Positions 1 to 9,884 are shown, counted from the stretch's first letter. The stretch: DNA of 64,000 nt from Micromonospora echinaurantiaca (GCF_900090235.1 NZ_LT607750.1:5633001-5697000); one strand, 5' to 3'. Numbers and translations: made by a program. Notes: generated from the letters alone by a model not told the origin.

Positions 1-876
1 TACGTGGCCGGGGTGGTGTGGGCGCTGCGCGAGGCCGGCCACGCCGTGCCCGGCGCCCGGCTGGCGATCGCCTCCGACGTGCCGCTCGGCTCCGGGCTCT
101 CCTCCTCGGCCGCGCTGGAGTCGGCCGTGCTGGCCGCCCTGGTCGACCTGGGCGGGCTGGACCTGCCCGCCGAGCGGCGGCCCCGGTTGGCCCAGCGGGC
201 CGAGAACGCCTACGTCGGCGCGCCGACCGGGATCATGGACCAGTCCGCCGCGATCCGCTGCCGCGCCGGGCACGCGCTCTTCCTCGACTGCCGGGACGAG
301 TCGGTGGAGCACATCCCGTTCGACCTGGACGCCGCCGGGCTCGCCATGCTGGTGGTCGACAGCCGGGCCCCGCACCGGCACGCCGACGGCGAGTACGCGG
401 CCCGCCGCAAGTCCTGCGAGCACGGCGCCGAGCAGCTCGGCGTACCGGCGCTGCGGGACGTCGACGTGGCCGGGCTGGACGACGCGCTGGTCCGCCTCGA
501 CGACGACGAGACCCGTCGCCGGGTGCGGCACGTGGTCACCGAGGACCAGCGGGTGCTGGACACCGTGGCGCTGCTGCGGGCCGGCCGGATCCGCGAGATC
601 GGCCCGCTGCTGACCGCCTCGCACGCCTCGATGCGGGACGACTTCGAGATCACCGTCCCGGAGATCGACACCGCGGTCGAGGCGGCGCTGGCGGCCGGGG
701 CGCTCGGCGCGCGGATGACCGGCGGCGGGTTCGGCGGCTGCGTCCTCGCCCTGGTCGACGCCACCGCCGCCGAGACCGTGGCCGCCGCCGTCACGGCCGC
801 GTACGCCGAGCGCGGCTTCACCACCCCCGGACACGTCACCGTGCTGCCCGGCCCCGGCGCCACCCGGCTGGACTGA
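1..876 (+). CDS. galK: Galactokinase, C-terminal part (5' truncated by window edge)
   Basis: The reading frame enters from the left edge and ends at TGA 874-876, giving 291 residues. It shows the GHMP-kinase ATP-binding motif (PLGSGLSSSAALES, about residues 28-41 of the fragment) and the C-terminal glycine-rich motif MTGGGFGGC typical of galactokinases. GalK phosphorylates galactose to galactose-1-phosphate with ATP in the Leloir pathway, in the cytosol. Galactokinases are usually 380-400 residues, so roughly the first 90-100, with the GRVNLIGEH-type substrate motif, lie outside the window. Other GHMP kinases are less likely because of the RMTGGGFGG ending. Confidence 0.92.
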   Translation, partial: YVAGVVWALREAGHAVPGARLAIASDVPLGSGLSSSAALESAVLAALVDLGGLDLPAERRPRLAQRAENAYVGAPTGIMDQSAAIRCRAGHALFLDCRDESVEHIPFDLDAAGLAMLVVDSRAPHRHADGEYAARRKSCEHGAEQLGVPALRDVDVAGLDDALVRLDDDETRRRVRHVVTEDQRVLDTVALLRAGRIREIGPLLTASHASMRDDFEITVPEIDTAVEAALAAGALGARMTGGGFGGCVLALVDATAAETVAAAVTAAYAERGFTTPGHVTVLPGPGATRLD

Positions 877-978
877 GCCGCCGCCCGCCCGAACCCCGCT
901 CCCCACCGCGACCGTCCGAACACGACGGTCGGTAGGGTGTGTCCCCGCCGGGCGGACACGACGGACTGGGGAGGCGAC

Positions 979-2109
979 GTGGGCGACGCCGGTATCACCG
1001 CCCAGGAACGGGCGCTGGCACTGATCCGCGTCGGGCGGCACGCCGACGCGGCACGGGTGCTGACCGACCTGCTGGCCGAGCAGCCCGAACACGTCGGGGT
1101 GCTGCTCATGCTGGCCCGCTGCCGCCGGGAGCTGGGCCAGCTCGCGGAGGCCATGCGGGTGGTCGACCGGGCGCTGGGGGTCGCCGTCGCCAAGGAGCAC
1201 CTGCTCGCCGAGAAGGCCCGGATCCTGTTGGCCGCCGGGCACCCCGGGCATGCGGCGGCCGCCGCCCAGCGGGCGCTGGAGCTGGCCCCGGGGTCGTGGG
1301 AGGCGAACGCGCTGCTGGCCGAGGCGCTGCTCACCCTCGGCAACCCGACCCGGGTGGTGGTCGCCCGCCGGTACGCCGACACCGCGCTGGACCTCGCCCG
1401 CCACATCCCCGACGTACACCTGCTCGACGCCCGGCTGCACGCCCGGATGGGCCGGCCGCGGGCCGCGCGGGAGGCCTGCCGGCAGGCCCTCGCCCTGGAC
1501 CCGGCGTACGAACCGGCGCTGCGCCAGCTCGCGCTGCTGGACGCCGCGCGGGACCGGGCCGGGCGGGCCGCCCGCGGCTTCACCGCCGCGCTGGCCGCCG
1601 CCCCGCAGAACCCGGGGGCCGCGGCCGCGCACGAGGCGGTCGCCGCCGCGCTGTGCTGGCGGCTGTTCGACCTGCTGGTGCTGGCCACCCTCGGGCACTG
1701 GGCGCTGTTCACGGCGATCGCGGGCGCGCTCGGCGACGCGGCCCGGCCCGCCCGGCTGGCCGCCGCGCTGGCGGTGCCGCCGCTGGTCGCCGCGGTGGGC
1801 GTGCTGGCCTGGCGACGACAGCCGGCGGCGGTGCGCTGGCAGCTACGCCGGCAGCTCCGCTCGACCTCGGTGGTGCTCTGCCTGCTGCTCACCCTGACCG
1901 TGACCGCCGGTCTGGTGGTCGGCAGCAGCGCGCCGGTGCCGGGCGCGCTGCTGCTGGTCCCCGGTTGCGCGGTCTTCGCGTTCCGCGCCTGGCGGCAGCT
2001 CAGCCGCCGCGCCGCGCCGGCCGTCCGCTGGCTCGGCTACCGGATCTGGACCCGGCTCGCCGCCCGCACCACCGTGTCGACCCCCGGCGCCGGAGCCGGA
2101 ACCTCCTGA
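979..2109 (+). CDS. TPR-repeat membrane protein
   Basis: About 376 residues. The N-terminal 220 or so are alanine- and leucine-rich tetratricopeptide-like helical repeats (for example GRHADAARVLTDLLAEQPEH, then repeated ALALDPAYEPALRQLALLDA-type units). Two hydrophobic stretches follow, around residues 225-285 and 305-345, so it is probably a membrane-anchored scaffold with a cytosolic TPR domain. An in-frame GTG exists at 937, but the GTG at 979 has a clear GGGGAGG ribosome site at 968-974 and is preferred. It lies 102 bases downstream of galK on the same strand. No specific partner can be named. Confidence 0.75.
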   Translation: MGDAGITAQERALALIRVGRHADAARVLTDLLAEQPEHVGVLLMLARCRRELGQLAEAMRVVDRALGVAVAKEHLLAEKARILLAAGHPGHAAAAAQRALELAPGSWEANALLAEALLTLGNPTRVVVARRYADTALDLARHIPDVHLLDARLHARMGRPRAAREACRQALALDPAYEPALRQLALLDAARDRAGRAARGFTAALAAAPQNPGAAAAHEAVAAALCWRLFDLLVLATLGHWALFTAIAGALGDAARPARLAAALAVPPLVAAVGVLAWRRQPAAVRWQLRRQLRSTSVVLCLLLTLTVTAGLVVGSSAPVPGALLLVPGCAVFAFRAWRQLSRRAAPAVRWLGYRIWTRLAARTTVSTPGAGAGTS

Positions 2110-2126
2110 CCGGCGAGCCGGGCCGG

Positions 2127-3464
2127 TCAGGACGCTTCGATGATCATGCCGGCGCCGACCGTCCGGTTGGTGGTCTCGTCGATGATGACGAAGCCGCCGG
2201 TGGTGCGGTTGCGCCGGTACTCGTCGGCGAGCAGCGGGATCGTGGTGCGCAGCCGCACCCGGCCGATCTCGTTGAGCCGCAGCTCGCCGGCCGCCTCGTC
2301 GCGGTGCAGCGAGTTGACGTCCAGCCGGTAGTTCAGCCCACGCACGATCGCCCGCGCCGAGCGGGTGGTGTGCTTGATGGCGTACCTGCCGCCGACCTGG
2401 AGCGGCCGGGTCTCGTCCAGCCAGCAGACCATCGCCTCGATGTCCTGGGCCACCGCCGGGGCGTTGTTCGGCCGGCAGATCATGTCGCCCCGGGAGATGT
2501 CGATCTCGTCTTCCAGGCGTACGGTCACCGACATCGGCGGGAACGCCTCCGCGACCGGCCCGTCGGCGGTCTCCACCACGGCGATCCGGCTGGTGAAGCC
2601 GGACGGCAGCACCATCACCTCGTCGCCGGGCTTGAGCACACCGGAGGCCACCTGGCCGGCGTAGCCGCGGTAGTCGGTGACGGTGGTGGACTGCGGACGG
2701 ATCACGTACTGCACCGGGAACCGGACGTCGACCAGGTTGCGGTCGCTGGCGATGTGCACCCGCTCCAGGTGGTGCAGCAGCGACGGCCCCTCGTACCAGG
2801 GCATGTTCGCCGACCGGCTGACGATGTTGTCGCCGCGCAGCGCGGAGATCGGCACCACCGTCAGATCGGGCGCGTCGAGCTTCGCGGCGAACGCGGTGAA
2901 CTCGTCGGCGATCCGCTCGAAGACCTCCTGCGAGAAATCGACCAGGTCCATCTTGTTGACGCAGAGCACCAGGTGCGGGACCCGCAACAGCGAGCAGAGG
3001 AACGCGTGCCGGCGGGACTGCTCCACCAGGCCCTTGCGGGCGTCGACCAGGATCAGCGCCAGGTCGGCGGTGGACGCCCCGGTGACCATGTTCCGGGTGT
3101 ACTGGATGTGCCCGGGGGTGTCGGCGATGATGAACTTCCGCCGCGGCGTGGCGAAGTAGCGGTACGCCACGTCGATGGTGATGCCCTGCTCCCGCTCGGC
3201 CCGCAGGCCGTCGGTGAGCAGCGCCAGGTTGGTGTACTCGTCGCCGCGGGCCGCGCTGACCGCCTCGACGGCGGCGAGCTGGTCGGTGAAGAGCGACTTG
3301 GTGTCGTACAGCAGCCGGCCGATCAGGGTCGACTTGCCGTCGTCCACGCTGCCCGCGGTGGCGAAGCGCAGCAGGTCCATGCGACGGGGCTCCGGCCCGC
3401 CACCGGTGGCGGCGCGGCCGTCCGTCGGCTTCGCGCCGTCCGGCGCGACGGTCTCGGTGGTCAT
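2127..3464 (-). CDS. cysN: Sulfate adenylyltransferase subunit 1 (GTPase, CysN)
   Basis: 445 residues. This is the GTPase subunit of ATP sulfurylase. It couples GTP hydrolysis to formation of adenosine 5'-phosphosulfate by CysD in assimilatory sulfate activation. GTP-binding motifs are visible: P-loop GSVDDGKST (residues 38-46), DTPGHIQY (G3) and NKMD (G4), followed by EF-Tu-like beta-barrel domains. It ends without an APS-kinase (CysC) domain, so it is not the NodQ-type fusion. The start codon shares one base with the stop of cysD (TGATG), which indicates translational coupling. Confidence 0.95.
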   Translation of the reverse strand: MTTETVAPDGAKPTDGRAATGGGPEPRRMDLLRFATAGSVDDGKSTLIGRLLYDTKSLFTDQLAAVEAVSAARGDEYTNLALLTDGLRAEREQGITIDVAYRYFATPRRKFIIADTPGHIQYTRNMVTGASTADLALILVDARKGLVEQSRRHAFLCSLLRVPHLVLCVNKMDLVDFSQEVFERIADEFTAFAAKLDAPDLTVVPISALRGDNIVSRSANMPWYEGPSLLHHLERVHIASDRNLVDVRFPVQYVIRPQSTTVTDYRGYAGQVASGVLKPGDEVMVLPSGFTSRIAVVETADGPVAEAFPPMSVTVRLEDEIDISRGDMICRPNNAPAVAQDIEAMVCWLDETRPLQVGGRYAIKHTTRSARAIVRGLNYRLDVNSLHRDEAAGELRLNEIGRVRLRTTIPLLADEYRRNRTTGGFVIIDETTNRTVGAGMIIEAS

Positions 3465-4372
3465 CAGAAGTAGCCCTCCCGCTTGCGGTCCTCCATGGCG
3501 GCCTCGCTGACCCGGTCGTCACCCCGGGTCGCGCCGCGCTCGGTGATCCGGGTGGCGGCGACCTCCTCGATGACCTTCTCCACCGTGTCGGCGTCCGAGC
3601 GGACGGCGGCGGTGCAGGACGCGTCGCCGACCGTGCGGTAGCGCACCCGCGCCTTGAACCGCTCCTCACCCGCCCGGGGCCGGAAGAACTCGTTGACCGC
3701 GTAGAGCATCCCGTCCCGCTCGACCACCTCGCGCTCGTGCGCGTAGTAGATCGACGGCAGCGCGATCCGCTCCCGGGCGATGTAGTGCCAGACGTCCAGC
3801 TCCGTCCAGTTGGACAGCGGGAAGACCCGGATCGACTCGCCCGGGTGGTGCCGGCCGTTGTAGAGCGCCCACAGTTCGGGACGCTGGTTCTTCGGATCCC
3901 ACTGGCCGAACTCGTCCCGGAAGCTGAACACCCGCTCCTTGGCCCGGGCCTTCTCCTCGTCCCGGCGGGCGCCGCCGAAGAGCGCGTCGAAGCGGTGCTT
4001 CTCCACCGCGTCCAGGAGCACCGGGGTCTGGATCCGGTTGCGCATGCCGTCGGCCGACTCGCGCACCAGCCCGCTGGCCAACGCCTCCGGCACGCTCGCC
4101 ACCACCAGCTGCAGGCCCAGCTCGGCGACCCGCTGATCCCGGTATTCGAGAACCTCGGGGAAGTTGTGCCCGGTGTCCACGTGCATCACGGGGAAGGGGA
4201 TGTTGGCCGGCGCGAACGCCTTCTGAGCCAACCGCAGCATCACGATCGAGTCCTTGCCGCCCGAGAAGAGCAGCACCGGCCGCTCCATCTCGGCGACCAC
4301 CTCGCGCATCACGAAGATGCTCTCGGCCTCCAGCGCGTCGAGGTGCGAGACCTGGTAGGCGGGGGCGGTCAC
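3464..4372 (-). CDS. cysD: Sulfate adenylyltransferase subunit 2 (CysD)
   Basis: 302 residues, the normal CysD length. It catalyses adenylyl transfer from ATP to sulfate together with CysN. The PP-loop ATP pyrophosphatase motif LLFSGGKDSIV lies at residues 35-45, and the family C-terminal sequence MEDRKREGYF is present. It is the first subunit gene of a leftward cysD-cysN pair with a one-base overlap. cysQ lies just upstream on the same strand, which fits a sulfate-assimilation group. A PAPS reductase was considered, but the partner cysN and the length argue for CysD. Confidence 0.95.
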   Translation of the reverse strand: MTAPAYQVSHLDALEAESIFVMREVVAEMERPVLLFSGGKDSIVMLRLAQKAFAPANIPFPVMHVDTGHNFPEVLEYRDQRVAELGLQLVVASVPEALASGLVRESADGMRNRIQTPVLLDAVEKHRFDALFGGARRDEEKARAKERVFSFRDEFGQWDPKNQRPELWALYNGRHHPGESIRVFPLSNWTELDVWHYIARERIALPSIYYAHEREVVERDGMLYAVNEFFRPRAGEERFKARVRYRTVGDASCTAAVRSDADTVEKVIEEVAATRITERGATRGDDRVSEAAMEDRKREGYF

Positions 4373-4444
4373 GACCGGGACTCGATTCGCTCGCTCATCC
4401 GATTCCAGACCTTTCCGGTCGGGTACGTCAGGAAGACGCTCAGG

Positions 4445-5278
4445 CTACCCCGAATGTCTCTGCAACGCCGCAAGCAACCGGGGAGCGAGATCCGCACGAC
4501 AGACCAGCAGGTCGGGCAGGCGCGGATCCGCCTCGTTGTATTTCAGCGCAGAACCATCGATCCGGGAAGCGTGCAGCCCGGTGGCCGTCGCCACAGCCAC
4601 CGGCGCCGCCGAATCCCACTCGTACTGGCCACCGGCGTGGATGTAGGCGTCCACCTCACCGGTCGCCACCGCCGCGATCTTGGCGCCGGCCGAGCCCATC
4701 GGCACCAGGTGCGCCCCCACGTCCTCGGCCAGGTCGGTGAGGAAGACCGGCGGCCGGCTCCGGCTCGCCGCCAACCGGATGGTCCGCCGCCCGCCCGCGG
4801 CCGCCGCCTCCACCGTCAGCGGCGGGTACGCCGGCGGGTAGTCGGTCGCGAGCACCCGCTGCTGCGCCGGCAACGCCACCGCCCCGGCGACCAGCCCGTG
4901 CGGCGTCGGCGCGGTACGCGACCAGAGCGCCACGTGCACCGCCCAGTCCGAACGGCCCTCCTCGGCGAACTCCCGGGTGCCGTCCAGCGGGTCGACGATC
5001 CACACCCGGTCGGCGGTCAACCGGGACACCGCCCCGGTGTTCACCTCCGCCGCCCAGGCCAGCCGCGACCCCTCGTCCTCCTCGGAAAGGACCGCGTCGC
5101 CCGGCCGCCACTGCGCCAGCTCGGTGCGGATCAGGTCGTGCGAGACCTTGTCGCCGGCCGACTTCAGCGCTCCCGCGTCCGCGAACCCCAGCTCGGCCCG
5201 CAGCGCCAGCAGCGCCTGACCGGCCCGGGCGGCCAGCCAGCGGGCGAACGCGCCGTCGATCATCGGAGGACTGCCCAT
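4445..5278 (-). CDS. cysQ: 3'(2'),5'-bisphosphate nucleotidase, inositol monophosphatase family (CysQ)
   Basis: 277 residues. It shows the Li+-sensitive phosphatase signature: EEDEG metal ligands (about residue 64), then DPLDGTREFAEEGRSDWAVH (about residue 97) and a C-terminal WDSAAPVAVATATG. Members hydrolyse 3'-phosphoadenosine 5'-phosphate, the by-product of sulfation and PAPS reduction. The position 72 bases upstream of cysD on the same strand supports CysQ over a general inositol monophosphatase. The ATG at 5278 is preceded by a GGAAG-type ribosome site; a second ATG five codons in is possible. Confidence 0.88.
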   Translation of the reverse strand: MGSPPMIDGAFARWLAARAGQALLALRAELGFADAGALKSAGDKVSHDLIRTELAQWRPGDAVLSEEDEGSRLAWAAEVNTGAVSRLTADRVWIVDPLDGTREFAEEGRSDWAVHVALWSRTAPTPHGLVAGAVALPAQQRVLATDYPPAYPPLTVEAAAAGGRRTIRLAASRSRPPVFLTDLAEDVGAHLVPMGSAGAKIAAVATGEVDAYIHAGGQYEWDSAAPVAVATATGLHASRIDGSALKYNEADPRLPDLLVCRADLAPRLLAALQRHSG

Positions 5279-5412
5279 GACTTCCGCTCCCGTCGCCTCG
5301 TCCCGTCCCGCGCCGCCCGGCGAGCCGGCGACGACCCGCCGCCGGTCGCGTCACTCGGGCGAAAGGCGCAGACTACCCGCTGGCGACGTCCGGCCCCGGA
5401 CGCCCGCCCGGC

Positions 5413-6003
5413 TCACGACCCGTGGTACAGGTTCTGCGTCGGCTCCACGCCGCGGGTGACGACCGACTCCACCACGTCCGCGGCCCGGTCCACCAGGAAC
5501 TCCAGCTCCTTGCGCTCGACCGCGCCGAAATCCGACAGTACGTAGTCGGCCGGGTCCTGCCGCCCCGGCGGCCGGCCGATGCCGAACCGCACCCGGACGT
5601 AGTCCTTGGTGCCCAGCGACTTCGACATCGACCGCAGGCCGTTGTGCCCGCCCTCGCCGCCGCCGCACTTCACCCGCAGCTGCCCGTAGCCGATGTCCAG
5701 CTCGTCGTGCACCGCGACCACCTGGCCCGGCGCCACCTTGTAGAACTGCGTCAGCGCGGCCACCGGCCCGCCGGAGAGGTTCATGTAGGTCAGCGGCTTC
5801 ACCAGCACCAGCTTCGGCCCGCCGAAGCCGAGCCGCCCCTCGGCCACCTCCGCCACCGCGCGCTTGTGCCGGCCGAACTTCGCGCCGAGTCGCCCGGCCA
5901 GCAGGTCGGCCACCATGAACCCGACGTTGTGCCGGTTACCGGCGTACTCCCGGCCCGGGTTGCCCAGGCCGACCACCAGCCACGGCCCCGCCTCGTCCGT
6001 CAC
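5413..6003 (-). CDS. pth: Peptidyl-tRNA hydrolase
   Basis: 196 residues. Pth cleaves the ester bond of peptidyl-tRNAs released prematurely from ribosomes, recycling tRNA. The N-terminal motif [20 protein letters not shown] contains the catalytic His, and the later motifs HDELD and GGHNGLRS are family hallmarks. The GTG start at 6003 follows a GAGGGG ribosome site. It lies directly downstream of the L25 ribosomal protein gene on the same strand, a common actinobacterial arrangement (rplY-pth). Confidence 0.95.
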   Translation of the reverse strand: MTDEAGPWLVVGLGNPGREYAGNRHNVGFMVADLLAGRLGAKFGRHKRAVAEVAEGRLGFGGPKLVLVKPLTYMNLSGGPVAALTQFYKVAPGQVVAVHDELDIGYGQLRVKCGGGEGGHNGLRSMSKSLGTKDYVRVRFGIGRPPGRQDPADYVLSDFGAVERKELEFLVDRAADVVESVVTRGVEPTQNLYHGS

Positions 6004-6098
6004 GACCCGCCCCTCCCGCTGTCGCTGCCACCAGACCCGAATACGCCGACAGGCGCCCCCAAACCGCTCGGGGACGCCCGTCGCACGAAGCGAACCGA

Positions 6099-6797
6099 TC
6101 AGGCCTCGGTACGCGCCTCGGCGCTCTCCTCGCCCGCGGCGGCCGGAGCTTCCTCGGCGCCCTCGGAGCCCTCGGTGACCTCGCCGACCTCGGCCTCGGC
6201 CTCCTCGGTGGCCTCCTCGACCTCGGGCAGGGTGGCCTCGAGCTGCTCGGCGGTCGGCGCGGCGGTCACCGCGGCGACCGGCAGCTCCGGGTCGGCGGCC
6301 AGCTCGACGCCGGCCGGCAGCTGAACGTCGCTGGCGGTGACCTGCGAGCCGGCCTCCAGGCCCTCGATCGAGGCCTCCAGGTGGTCCGGCACCTTGGTGG
6401 CGTCGGCGGTCACCGAGAGGGTGTCGTGGTCGTGCACGATCAGGGTGTCCTTGGCGGCCTCACCGGTCAGCTGGACCGGGACGTCGACGGTGACCTTCTC
6501 GCCGCGCCGGACCAGCAGCAGGTCGACGTGCTCGAAGGTGTCCTTGATCGGGTCACGCTGGATCGCCTTCGGCAGCGCCAGCGCCTGGGTGCCGTCGCTC
6601 ACCTCGATCGCGAAGAGCTGGTTGGCGCCACCCTTACGGATCGCCGCGGCGAACTCCCGGGCGGGAAGCGCGATGTGCTTGGGCTTCTCGCCGTGGCCGT
6701 ACAGCACGGCGGGCACCTTGCCGGCCCGGCGGGTACGACGGGCACCACCCTTGCCGAACTCGGTACGGGGCTCGGCGCTGATCTTTACCTCGGACAC
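6099..6797 (-). CDS. rplY: 50S ribosomal protein L25/general stress protein Ctc
   Basis: About 232 residues. The N-terminal half ([20 protein letters not shown] onwards) is the 5S-rRNA-binding L25 domain. The second half is the TL5/Ctc beta domain, ending in an acidic Ala/Glu-rich tail (runs such as [14 protein letters not shown]). An upstream in-frame ATG at 6872 exists, but the GTG at 6797 has an AGGAG site seven bases upstream and begins at the conserved SEVK sequence, so it is preferred. It is followed by pth, 95 bases away. Confidence 0.92.
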   Translation of the reverse strand: MSEVKISAEPRTEFGKGGARRTRRAGKVPAVLYGHGEKPKHIALPAREFAAAIRKGGANQLFAIEVSDGTQALALPKAIQRDPIKDTFEHVDLLLVRRGEKVTVDVPVQLTGEAAKDTLIVHDHDTLSVTADATKVPDHLEASIEGLEAGSQVTASDVQLPAGVELAADPELPVAAVTAAPTAEQLEATLPEVEEATEEAEAEVGEVTEGSEGAEEAPAAAGEESAEARTEA

Positions 6798-7162
6798 GGG
6801 GAAACTCCTGATGCTTCGCTGCGGCGGCTTGTCGTCTGGCGGTGCTGGGGCGAGGGGCTCGCTGGGGCTCATGCGTCATGAACGACTGCCCGGAGCACCG
6901 CGTCGATCACGGTGCCTCCGTGCGGCGCTTGTCAGCGGCCCGCCGGGCACCCTCGCCGTGGCAACCGCACCAGTCTACCCGAGCTGATTCCGTGCTCTCC
7001 GGCAGTCCCCAGGTCTCCGCCCCGGCGCCGGCGTCGGCGTGCCGCTCGGCCCGGCCGGGGCTCGTCCGCCGGAGCGCGGAGCGGATCGGCATGGCCGCGG
7101 CCCGCGCGCCGGGCGGGACGGGCGGCGGGGGTCAGGGCGTCGCCCCGGCCCCCGCCGGTCGG
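6798..7162. other. Intergenic stretch between prs and rplY
   Basis: 365 bases without a convincing gene. Read leftwards it is the leader of rplY. A TAGACT hexamer at 6972-6977 (minus strand) could be a sigma-A -10 element, but no good -35 box is seen, so this is only a hint. Open frames across it are shadows of high-GC composition. Confidence 0.35.
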
Positions 7163-8143
7163 TCAGCTCAGGCCGCCGAACAGGGTGGTCACCGAACCGT
7201 CGTCGAACACCTCACGGATCGCCCGGGCCAGCAGCGGCGCGATCGACAGCACGGTGAGCTTGTCGAGCTGCTTCTCTGGCGGCAGCGGCAGCGTGTTGGT
7301 CACCACGACCTCGCTGATCGGGCTGTTCTTCAGCCGCTCGGTCGCCGGGTCGGAGAGCAGGGCGTGGGTGGAGGCGACCACCACGTCCGCCGCGCCGGAC
7401 TCCCGGAGGATGTCCGCCGCCCGGCAGATCGTGCCACCGGTGTCGATCATGTCGTCGACGATCAGGCAGACCCGGCCCTCGACCTCGCCGACCACCCGGT
7501 TCGCCACCACCTGGTTCGGCTTCAGCGGGTCCCGGGTCTTGTGGATGAAGGCCAGCGGGCAGCCGCCCAGCCGGTCCGTCCACCGCTCGGCCACCCGCAC
7601 CCGGCCCGAGTCCGGCGCCACCACGGTCATCGGCCGGCCCGCGTACTTGTGCTGGACGTACTCGGCGAGCACGTCCATCGCGAAGAGGTGGTCCACCGGG
7701 CCGTCGAAGAAGCCCTGGATCTGCGCGGTGTGCAGGTCGACGGTGAGGATCCGGTTCGCGCCCGCGGTCTTGAGCAGGTCGGCGATCAGCCGGGCCGAGA
7801 TCGGCTCCCGACCCCGGTGCTTCTTGTCCTGCCGCGAGTACGGGTAGAACGGCAGGACCACGGTGATCCGCTTCGCCGAACCCCGCTTCAGCGCGTCGAT
7901 CATGATCAGGGTCTCCATGACCCAGGTGTTGACCCCGTGCGTGACGGACTGCACCACGAAGGCGTCCGAACCACGCACCGAGTCCTTGAACCGTACGAAG
8001 ATCTCACCGTTGGCGAACTCGTACGCGTCGGCCGGCGTCGGCGCGACGCCGAGCACCTCGCCGATCTCCCTGGCCAGCTCCGGAAAGGCCCGTCCGGAGA
8101 AGAGCATCAGGCTCTTGCGGTTTTCGGCGACGATGCTGCCCAT
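7163..8143 (-). CDS. prs: Ribose-phosphate pyrophosphokinase (PRPP synthetase)
   Basis: 326 residues, standard class I length. It makes 5-phosphoribosyl-1-diphosphate from ribose-5-phosphate and ATP, feeding nucleotide, His and Trp synthesis. Visible motifs are LMLFSGRAFPELA near the N-terminus, FVRFKDSVRG, YSRQDKKHRGREPISA and the PRPP-binding loop CLIVDDMIDTGGT. glmU lies 60 bases upstream on the same strand; the glmU-prs pair is a conserved bacterial order and probably one operon. Confidence 0.96.
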   Translation of the reverse strand: MGSIVAENRKSLMLFSGRAFPELAREIGEVLGVAPTPADAYEFANGEIFVRFKDSVRGSDAFVVQSVTHGVNTWVMETLIMIDALKRGSAKRITVVLPFYPYSRQDKKHRGREPISARLIADLLKTAGANRILTVDLHTAQIQGFFDGPVDHLFAMDVLAEYVQHKYAGRPMTVVAPDSGRVRVAERWTDRLGGCPLAFIHKTRDPLKPNQVVANRVVGEVEGRVCLIVDDMIDTGGTICRAADILRESGAADVVVASTHALLSDPATERLKNSPISEVVVTNTLPLPPEKQLDKLTVLSIAPLLARAIREVFDDGSVTTLFGGLS

Positions 8144-8203
8144 GGCCCGTCTGCTCCCGTTGTGGTCGGTGGTACCCGGCGCGCGGTGGTGGTGGGCCGG
8201 GGA

Positions 8204-9739
8204 CTATTCGGTTGCAGTATCTCCCCCGCCGGACGCCGGGCCCACCGCCTCGGCATCACCGTGGATTGCCTCACCTTCGCTTGCGGCACCCGCCCCGCCC
8301 GACGCACCCTCCGCTGCCCGCAGCGCCCGCTCGGCCGCCGCCGCAGAGACCGTGCCGGGCCGCTTGCGGGCCACCCAGCCCTCGATGTTGCGGTGCGGCG
8401 CCCGGGTCACCCCGAGCGCGCCGGGCGGCACGTCCTGGGCGATCGCGCTGCCCGCCGCCACGTACGCCCCGGGACCCACCTCGACCGGGGCGATCAGGCT
8501 GGTGTCGCAGCCGACGAAGGCCCCCTCGCCGACGACCGTCCGGTGCTTGTTCACCCCGTCGTAGTTCACGAAGATCGTCGCCGCGCCGATGTTGGCCTTG
8601 GCCCCGATCGTCGCGTCACCCACGTACGACAGGTGCGGCACCTTGGCGCCCTCGCCGACCTCGGAGTTCTTCACCTCGACGAACGTGCCGACCTTCGACT
8701 TCCCGGCCAGCCGCGCGGCCGGCCGCAGGTACGCGTACGGCCCGACACTGGCCCCCGGGCCGACCTCGGCGCCCACCGCGTGGCTGCGCAGCACTGTCGC
8801 GCCCGCGCCGACCACGGTGTCGATCAGGGTGACGTCCGGCCCGACCACCGCGCCGGTGCCGACCACCGTGCCGCCACGGAGCTGGGTGTTCTGGTCCACC
8901 ACCGCGTCCCGGTCCAGCGCGACGGTCACGTCGATCCAGGTCGTGTCCGGGTCCAGCAGGGTCACACCGGTCCGCATCCAGGCCTCGTTCACCCGGTCGC
9001 GCAGCAGCCGGCGCAGCCCGGCCAGCTCGACCCGGTCGTTGCAGCCCAGCGTCTCGACGTGGTCGGCCGCGACGTGCACCGCCACCGGCTCGCCGGCCGA
9101 GACCAGCAGGCCGAAGACGTCGGTGAGGTACTCCTCGCCCTGGTCGTTGTCGGTGGAGAGCTTGCCCAGCGCGTCCCGCAGCCGGGCCGCGTCGAACGCG
9201 TAGATCCCGGCGTTGATCTCGCGGATCGCGCGCTGCGCGGCGGTGGCGTCCCGCTCCTCGACGATCCGCTCCAGCCGGCCCTCGTCGTTGCGGACGATCC
9301 GGCCCAGGCCGGTCGGGTCGGGCACCTCGGCGGCGAGCACGGTCGCCGCGGCGCCCGCACCCTCGTGCGCCGCCACCAGCGCGGCCACCGTCTCCGCACG
9401 GAGCAGCGGCACGTCCCCGTTGATCACGACGACGGTGCCGGTGGCGTCCGGCGCCGCGTCCAGCGCGATCCGGACCGCGTGCCCGGTTCCAAGCTGCTCG
9501 GCCTGGAGCACCGGGGTGGCCTCCGGGGCGACCTCGGTCAGGTGGCCGCGCACCTGGTCGGCGCCGTGCCCGACCACGACCACCGTGCGGTCCGCGCCGA
9601 GCGGCGCGGCGGCGGTCAGCACGTGGCCGAGCAGCGTACGGCCGAGCAGCGGGTGCAGCACCTTGGGCAGCGCCGACTTCATCCGCTTGCCCTCACCGGC
9701 GGCGAGCACGACGACGGTGCGGGTGTGGGGCTGGGACAC
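8204..9739 (-). CDS. glmU: Bifunctional UDP-GlcNAc pyrophosphorylase/glucosamine-1-phosphate N-acetyltransferase
   Basis: 511 residues. The N-terminal uridyltransferase domain has VVVLAAGEGKRMKSALPKVL at about residues 9-28. The C-terminal acetyltransferase domain is a left-handed beta-helix of hexapeptide repeats (KVGTFVEVKNSEVGEGAKVP onward). It makes UDP-N-acetylglucosamine for peptidoglycan. A non-conserved Ala/Gly/Glu-rich tail of about 50 residues extends beyond the family core, as is usual in actinomycetes. It precedes prs in the same direction. Confidence 0.96.
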   Translation of the reverse strand: MSQPHTRTVVVLAAGEGKRMKSALPKVLHPLLGRTLLGHVLTAAAPLGADRTVVVVGHGADQVRGHLTEVAPEATPVLQAEQLGTGHAVRIALDAAPDATGTVVVINGDVPLLRAETVAALVAAHEGAGAAATVLAAEVPDPTGLGRIVRNDEGRLERIVEERDATAAQRAIREINAGIYAFDAARLRDALGKLSTDNDQGEEYLTDVFGLLVSAGEPVAVHVAADHVETLGCNDRVELAGLRRLLRDRVNEAWMRTGVTLLDPDTTWIDVTVALDRDAVVDQNTQLRGGTVVGTGAVVGPDVTLIDTVVGAGATVLRSHAVGAEVGPGASVGPYAYLRPAARLAGKSKVGTFVEVKNSEVGEGAKVPHLSYVGDATIGAKANIGAATIFVNYDGVNKHRTVVGEGAFVGCDTSLIAPVEVGPGAYVAAGSAIAQDVPPGALGVTRAPHRNIEGWVARKRPGTVSAAAAERALRAAEGASGGAGAASEGEAIHGDAEAVGPASGGGDTATE

Positions 9740-9813
9740 GACGCGGCTCCAGTCGGGACGACGGACAGTCTCGCGGCCATGCTAACCAGACGTCGTCCGC
9801 CGACGAGTGGAAG

Positions 9814-9884
9814 CTCCCGGGAGAGGACTCGAACCCCTACAATCAGGACCAAAACCTGACGTCCTGCCATTAGACGACCCGGGA
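9814..9884 (-). tRNA. tRNA-Gln (anticodon UUG)
   Basis: On the minus strand the sequence folds as a tRNA. The acceptor stem is TCCCGGG/CCCGGGA. The anticodon stem TCAGG/CCTGA encloses the loop TTTTGGT with anticodon TTG, and a T-arm containing GGTTCGAGTCC is present. CCA is not encoded. UUG reads the Gln codon CAA. It sits between the divergent edge of glmU and an HTH protein gene. Confidence 0.93.

Noticed and set aside
6842..9859. Very long rightward open frame (about 1,000 codons) opposite prs and glmU
   Set aside because: It is antisense to two well-recognised enzymes and has Arg/Pro/His-rich, domain-free content. Long open shadows are expected at this G+C content.
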